Source of the DNA: Erysipelotrichaceae bacterium
GTDB lineage: Bacteria > Bacillota_I > Bacilli_A > Erysipelotrichales > Erysipelotrichaceae
NCBI GenBank assembly: GCA_019415435.1
Contig: DXZE01000021.1
Location: 6,565 to 33,469, forward strand
Direction: 5' to 3'
Length of the DNA stretch: 26,905 bases
Below, in pieces: positions 23,759 to 26,905 of the stretch. The notes beneath the pieces were generated by a model. It was not told where the DNA came from. It saw nothing but the letters and a program-made list of their open reading frames with translations, and did not search any database. The translations under genes were made by a program, and so were the position numbers. How positions within the stretch are numbered: position 1 is the first letter of the stretch; each line of letters opens with the position of its first letter.

Positions 23759-24694
23759 TCAATTGTCCCCCTTTGCGACACGAATACGTGGGTCAATGAC
23801 ACCATAGAGAATATCAATGATTAACATCATAACGATATACATAGCAGAGTATACAAAGGCACAGGCAATAACAACGTTATAGTCATTAGACTGAATAGCC
23901 TGAACCATCTGCATACCAATACCAGGAATACCGAATACCTTTTCAACAACCATGGATCCGGTTAACAGATTAACAAGGATAGGTCCCATGATAGTAATTA
24001 AAGGAATCATTGTATTTCTTAAAGCATGATGTACAATCAGATCCTTTTCCTTAACACCTTTTGCTTCTACAAGCAGAATGTAATCAGAACCAAGTACATC
24101 AATCATTTCAGATCTGGTAAATCGGGATACATTCGCCATTGGAAACATTGCCAGGGCAATGGTTGGAAGAACAGATGAAGCAAATGGTTTTGCGGAACTA
24201 TACAGAATCGGTGCCCATTTGAGCTTGAAGCCTACAAAATAAGCTAGTAACAATGCAAAGACATAAGAAGGAACAGATACACCGATAATCGATATAACCG
24301 AACACAACGAGTCTATCCATGTGTTATGGTTTAAAGCAGCAGCTATACCAAGCAGAAGACCTAAGATAGCACCAAGAATGAATGCCTGACCACCAATACG
24401 GATAGAAAGCAGTAAAGGCTGAGCCAGCAGACTGGATACACTTCTGTTTTTGGCAAGGACGTAAGAAACCCCGAGATCGCCATGAAGCATATTGCCCAGA
24501 TATTTAAGAAAGCGTATAAAGAACGGCTGATCGAGTCCGTACTTTGCATATAATGCAGCCTTCTGTACCTCTGTCAGTTTTTCATCGTTGAATGGAGAAC
24601 CAGGCATAAAGTCCAGCATCAGAAACAACAGGAAAATAATGACAACAAGAGTCAGAATACTGATCAGAACACGCTTTATGATATATTTTGACAT
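23759..24694 (-). CDS. oppB: Oligopeptide ABC transporter permease OppB
   Basis: This is a 311-aa permease with the OppB pattern: MSKYIIKRVLISILTLVVII as the first membrane segment, then FMPGSPF, YGLDQPFFIRFLKYLGNML, GDLGVSY and five further hydrophobic segments. The coupling loop near SRFTRSEMIDVLGSDYILLV (EAA-like) contacts the ATPases, and GIPGIGMQM lies in the last third. AAAGGA precedes the ATG by eight bases. It follows oppA across a 93-base gap that holds a strong hairpin. Confidence 0.96.
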   Translation of the reverse strand: MSKYIIKRVLISILTLVVIIFLLFLMLDFMPGSPFNDEKLTEVQKAALYAKYGLDQPFFIRFLKYLGNMLHGDLGVSYVLAKNRSVSSLLAQPLLLSIRIGGQAFILGAILGLLLGIAAALNHNTWIDSLCSVISIIGVSVPSYVFALLLAYFVGFKLKWAPILYSSAKPFASSVLPTIALAMFPMANVSRFTRSEMIDVLGSDYILLVEAKGVKEKDLIVHHALRNTMIPLITIMGPILVNLLTGSMVVEKVFGIPGIGMQMVQAIQSNDYNVVIACAFVYSAMYIVMMLIIDILYGVIDPRIRVAKGDN

Positions 24695-24729
24695 ATTGCA
24701 AATCCTTTCTAATCAGAGAAAACTTACTG

Positions 24730-24766
24730 ATAAAACAAGTAATAGAGCGGTTGCCCGCTCTATTAC
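24730..24766 (-). terminator. Intra-operon hairpin between oppA and oppB
   Basis: On the minus strand, GTAATAGAGCGG and CCGCTCTATTAC form a perfect 12-bp stem with a GCAA tetraloop, followed by TTGTTTTATC. It lies in the oppA-oppB gap. It probably ends some transcripts or protects the oppA 3' end, so that the binding protein is made in excess over the permease. Confidence 0.75.
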
Positions 24767-24787
24767 AAGGTTTTGGCATGAATCACA

Positions 24788-26443
24788 TTAAGCCTTTTTA
24801 ACCATATGACGGTAGTTATCAACACCAGCGTTGTGGAATTCAATTCCGGAAACCTTAGGGTTGATCATCATAGCACCGCCGTTCTGGTAAATTGGGCACA
24901 TTGCATAATCGTCAAGAAGCATCTTTTCAGCTTCAACCAGGTCTGCCCAGCGCTTCTCAGCATCTTTGGAATCAGCGCCTGTTTCAGCCTTATTCATTAA
25001 TGCATCATAATCGTCATTGTAGTAAGTAACGTTCTTAGCATCATAACCAGATGTATCGGACTTGAACAGATCGAGATATGTCTGAGGATCTGCATAGTCT
25101 GGTCCCCAACGTGTTAAGCCAAGCTGATACTGTTTTGTATCTCTGGAATCCATAGCATCCAGTCTTGCCTTCTTTGTTGTCTGGTTCATTTCAATCTTGA
25201 TACCAGGTAATGCCTTCTGGATCTGATCCTGCAGGTTCTCAGCTACTGCCTTGGAAGCTTCAGAATCTTCATAAATCAGAACTAATGTTACATCGCCGCC
25301 CAGAGCTGCCTTAGCCTTTTCATAAGCTGCTTCAGCGCCATCTGTATCAGCTGTTGGTTCAATTAATGTACCAGCTGTCTCACGATAATCCTTGCCATCT
25401 GGTCCATAAGCGAATTCCTGAGGAATGAATCCTTCAGCAGGAACGGAACCATCCTTCAGCACATCATCAGTAATTGTCTTACGATCAATTGCCTTGAAGA
25501 TTGCTTCACGCAGATCCTTGTTCTGTAATGGTTCATATGTTGTGTTGTAGTCAAGTCTCCAAGCATAGCCTGTCAGACGGGTTGTGAATCCATCTTCACC
25601 CTTGTAAGCATCAACCTGTTCAGAAGCAAGCTTTACAACATCCATTTCACCCTGCTGGAATGCCAGCATAGCTGTCTGTGTATCCTGCTGGAATTGGAAT
25701 GTGACCTTATTAGTCTTGATATCATCTGCGTTCCAGTAATCCTTGTTCTTTTCAAATGTATAATGGTTGCCCTGTTCCCATTCTGTCATTGTATAAGGGC
25801 CGCAATAGACCAGATCATCGACACCGCCGACCGCATACTGGTCTCCCTTTTCTTCATAGAACTTCTGGTTAACAGGGAAGAAGGATGGGAATGCCATCAG
25901 ACCAAGTAAGAATCCGCAAGGCTGATCCAGATGTACAACGAATGTCTTATCGTCTGGAGCTTCAACACCTAATTCAGACAGATCCTTTGTGCCGGCTGTA
26001 ACATCGGCTGCGTTTGTAACGCCGATTGTTGTCATAATGAAATTATATTCTGATGCAAGATCTGGTGATACCAGTCTCTGCCAGCCATAGACGAAGTCAT
26101 TCGCTGTCAGATCATCACCATTGGACCATTTTAGTCCATCTCTTAAATGGAATGTATATGTCTTTCCATCTTCACTCTTATCCCAGCTTTCAGCCAGATC
26201 AGGCTGAGGCTGTCCCTTGTCGTCCAGTTCTACAAGACCAGCTTCGCACATGGTCTGCATGATAAATGAGTTGCCATCGGTTGCTACATCATAGTCCATT
26301 GTTGTCAAATCAGCATCCAGAGCTACTGTAATGCTGTTGCCAGACGAAGAACCTCCGCTGGCTGTACTTCCGGAACCACCGCTGCTGCAACCAGCCAGCA
26401 TGGCTCCTGCCATTACAAATGCAAATGGCTTTTTCCAGTTCAT
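24788..26443 (-). CDS. oppA: Oligopeptide-binding lipoprotein OppA
   Basis: This is a 551-aa family 5 extracytoplasmic binding lipoprotein that captures peptides for OppBCDF. The signal MNWKKPFAFVMAGAMLAGC ends in a lipobox with acylated Cys19, followed by a Ser/Gly linker. The domain shows LTTMDYDVATDGNSF, LAESWDKSEDGKTYTFHLRD, GLKWSNGDDLTANDFVYGWQ, YCGPYTM and LREAIFKAIDR. The start at 26441-26443 is chosen because GGGAGG lies seven bases upstream; a longer TTG frame begins before that site. A good promoter lies at 26476-26504. A hairpin separates it from oppB. Confidence 0.96.
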   Translation of the reverse strand: MNWKKPFAFVMAGAMLAGCSSGGSGSTASGGSSSGNSITVALDADLTTMDYDVATDGNSFIMQTMCEAGLVELDDKGQPQPDLAESWDKSEDGKTYTFHLRDGLKWSNGDDLTANDFVYGWQRLVSPDLASEYNFIMTTIGVTNAADVTAGTKDLSELGVEAPDDKTFVVHLDQPCGFLLGLMAFPSFFPVNQKFYEEKGDQYAVGGVDDLVYCGPYTMTEWEQGNHYTFEKNKDYWNADDIKTNKVTFQFQQDTQTAMLAFQQGEMDVVKLASEQVDAYKGEDGFTTRLTGYAWRLDYNTTYEPLQNKDLREAIFKAIDRKTITDDVLKDGSVPAEGFIPQEFAYGPDGKDYRETAGTLIEPTADTDGAEAAYEKAKAALGGDVTLVLIYEDSEASKAVAENLQDQIQKALPGIKIEMNQTTKKARLDAMDSRDTKQYQLGLTRWGPDYADPQTYLDLFKSDTSGYDAKNVTYYNDDYDALMNKAETGADSKDAEKRWADLVEAEKMLLDDYAMCPIYQNGGAMMINPKVSGIEFHNAGVDNYRHMVKKA

Positions 26444-26475
26444 AATATTTCCTCCCTTCAAGAAATATACTTTGT

Positions 26476-26504
26476 ATTTTATTCACGATGTAAACACATT
26501 GCAA
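26476..26504 (-). promoter_or_regulatory. Promoter of the opp operon
   Basis: TTGCAA (26504-26499), a 17-nt spacer and TAAAAT (26481-26476) form a good sigma-A-type promoter, leaving a leader of about 25 nt with GGGAGG before the oppA ATG. Confidence 0.65.
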
Positions 26505-26578
26505 GTTTTTTCATGACTCTTTCATGTGAAATTGTAAATATATACACTTTTAAAATGTAACTTCTTTCATAAAAATAT

Positions 26579-26599
26579 TTGTTTGCGTATTACAAACAA
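26579..26599. promoter_or_regulatory. Inverted repeat upstream of the opp promoter
   Basis: TTGTTTG and CAAACAA are perfect inverted arms with a 7-nt spacer, about 75 bases upstream of the opp -35. It may be a regulator site; no regulator gene is in view. Confidence 0.25.
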
Positions 26600-26697
26600 G
26601 TGCATTTACAGCATAAACAAAGCAAAATATAAGATTCTGATTTACATGCATACATATGATGTTTTTTACAAAGAATATTTTCAGAAAGTTATGAATC

Positions 26698-26730
26698 ATT
26701 AAAAAACGAGAGTCTGTTTAAGAATCCCGT
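26698..26730 (-). terminator. Terminator of the right-edge gene
   Basis: On the minus strand, ACGGGATTCT and AGACTCTCGT pair over 10 bp with one G-U and one mismatch, loop TAAAC, then TTTTTT. It lies 18 bases after the stop at 26749. Confidence 0.7.
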
Positions 26731-26748
26731 TATACTATATTTCCGTAC

Positions 26749-26905
26749 TCATGCCTTGTTTGGATCCCCGCAAATAAACCATTTCCAGTCAATGATATCC
26801 TTCTGTATTTCATCATAAACAAGCTGGGCATATGCTTTAGGAACAAAAGCGGGAATCCTCGGCCATTCAATGGCCGAGATGAAAGCGTAATTTGTATAAT
26901 AATCC
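26749..26905 (-). CDS. C-terminal end of an unidentified protein (5' end beyond window)
   Basis: The minus strand is open from the window edge to the TGA at 26749-26751, giving 51 residues that include YAFISAIEWPRIPAFVPK, YAQLVYDEIQKDIIDWKWF and the end ICGDPNKA. The composition is protein-like, rich in aromatic residues, and a terminator follows. I do not recognise the family. A 9-bp perfect hairpin (26858-26878) lies inside the coding sequence. The gene is upstream of oppA on the same strand but separated by a terminator, so it is probably unrelated to the peptide transporter. Confidence 0.6.
   Translation of the reverse strand, partial: DYYTNYAFISAIEWPRIPAFVPKAYAQLVYDEIQKDIIDWKWFICGDPNKA

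Larger units (their letters stand above)
26444..26748. other. 305-base AT-rich region upstream of oppA
   Basis: This stretch holds no gene I can support. It contains the oppA promoter (26476-26504), an inverted repeat TTGTTTG-N7-CAAACAA at 26579-26599, and the terminator of the right-edge gene (26698-26730). No T-box (TGGNACCGCG) or known riboswitch core was seen. Confidence 0.6.

Noticed and set aside
26444..26748. T-box or other riboswitch before oppA
   Set aside because: No TGGNACCGCG core and no leader terminator lie between promoter and oppA; the promoter leaves only about 25 nt of leader.
1..26905. CRISPR arrays, insertion sequences or prophage
   Set aside because: No regularly spaced repeats, transposase, integrase or phage structural genes were seen; the only long repeat is the BMP duplication.

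Overview
The window looks like a chromosomal segment of a low-GC Bacillota (Firmicutes). Signs are strong AAGGAGG-type ribosome sites, Gram-positive lipoprotein signals, Opp-type peptide transport, a UvrX/YolD repair pair, a DUF438 protein and a C69 dipeptidase. Gene content and compact promoters would suit an Erysipelotrichia-like anaerobe, but that is inference. No phage, IS element, integrase or CRISPR array was seen. The region is mostly housekeeping and metabolic genes in short operons, nearly all intact.

Layout. 1-2427 (minus): two tandem BMP/PnrA-type substrate-binding lipoproteins, the first cut by the window edge. 2658-6522 (plus): an MBOAT acyltransferase and its DHHW/AlgJ-like partner, closely followed by an RlmCD-type 23S rRNA methyltransferase. 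6623-9656 (minus): a DUF1858-DUF438-hemerythrin-like-PAS protein and a C69 dipeptidase. 9732-10208 (plus): a YfcE-like phosphodiesterase. 10203-13126 (minus): ketopantoate reductase, a UvrX-type Y-family polymerase and a YolD-like protein. 13211-14095 (plus): an RluA-family pseudouridine synthase. 14077-16394 (minus): a Cof-type HAD phosphatase, a Nudix hydrolase and a patatin-like phospholipase. 16438-16514 (plus): tRNA-Arg(CCG). 16552-20553 (minus): RNase Z, a diacylglycerol-kinase-family lipid kinase, a membrane GGDEF protein and serine O-acetyltransferase. 20661-26443 (minus): a complete oppABCDF operon. 26749-26905 (minus): the C-terminal end of an unidentified gene.

How genes work together. 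OppABCDF would import peptides that the C69 dipeptidase could help degrade. The MBOAT and DHHW proteins form a two-component machine that moves acetyl groups to an exported polymer. The Y-family polymerase and YolD-like protein are translationally coupled by an ATGA overlap. tRNA-Arg and cysE end at one shared bidirectional terminator.

Points for a second look. (1) Several operon-first genes (yfcE-like, uvrX-like, rluA-like, HAD, GGDEF) have a -10 box, often extended (TGN), placed so that transcription would start at or 1-2 nt before the ATG; these look like leaderless mRNAs. (2) A perfect TGTAAC-N4-GTTACA palindrome lies exactly where a class II CRP/FNR-family activator would bind upstream of the DUF438 gene. 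(3) Iron-ligand residues appear lost in three unrelated families: RlmCD, the hemerythrin-like DUF438 protein, and the C-terminal region of OppD. (4) The tandem BMP genes share a 106-nt identical block, suggesting recent duplication or gene conversion. I found no clearly new multi-gene system; the regulatory architecture and cofactor-site loss are the most unusual things seen.
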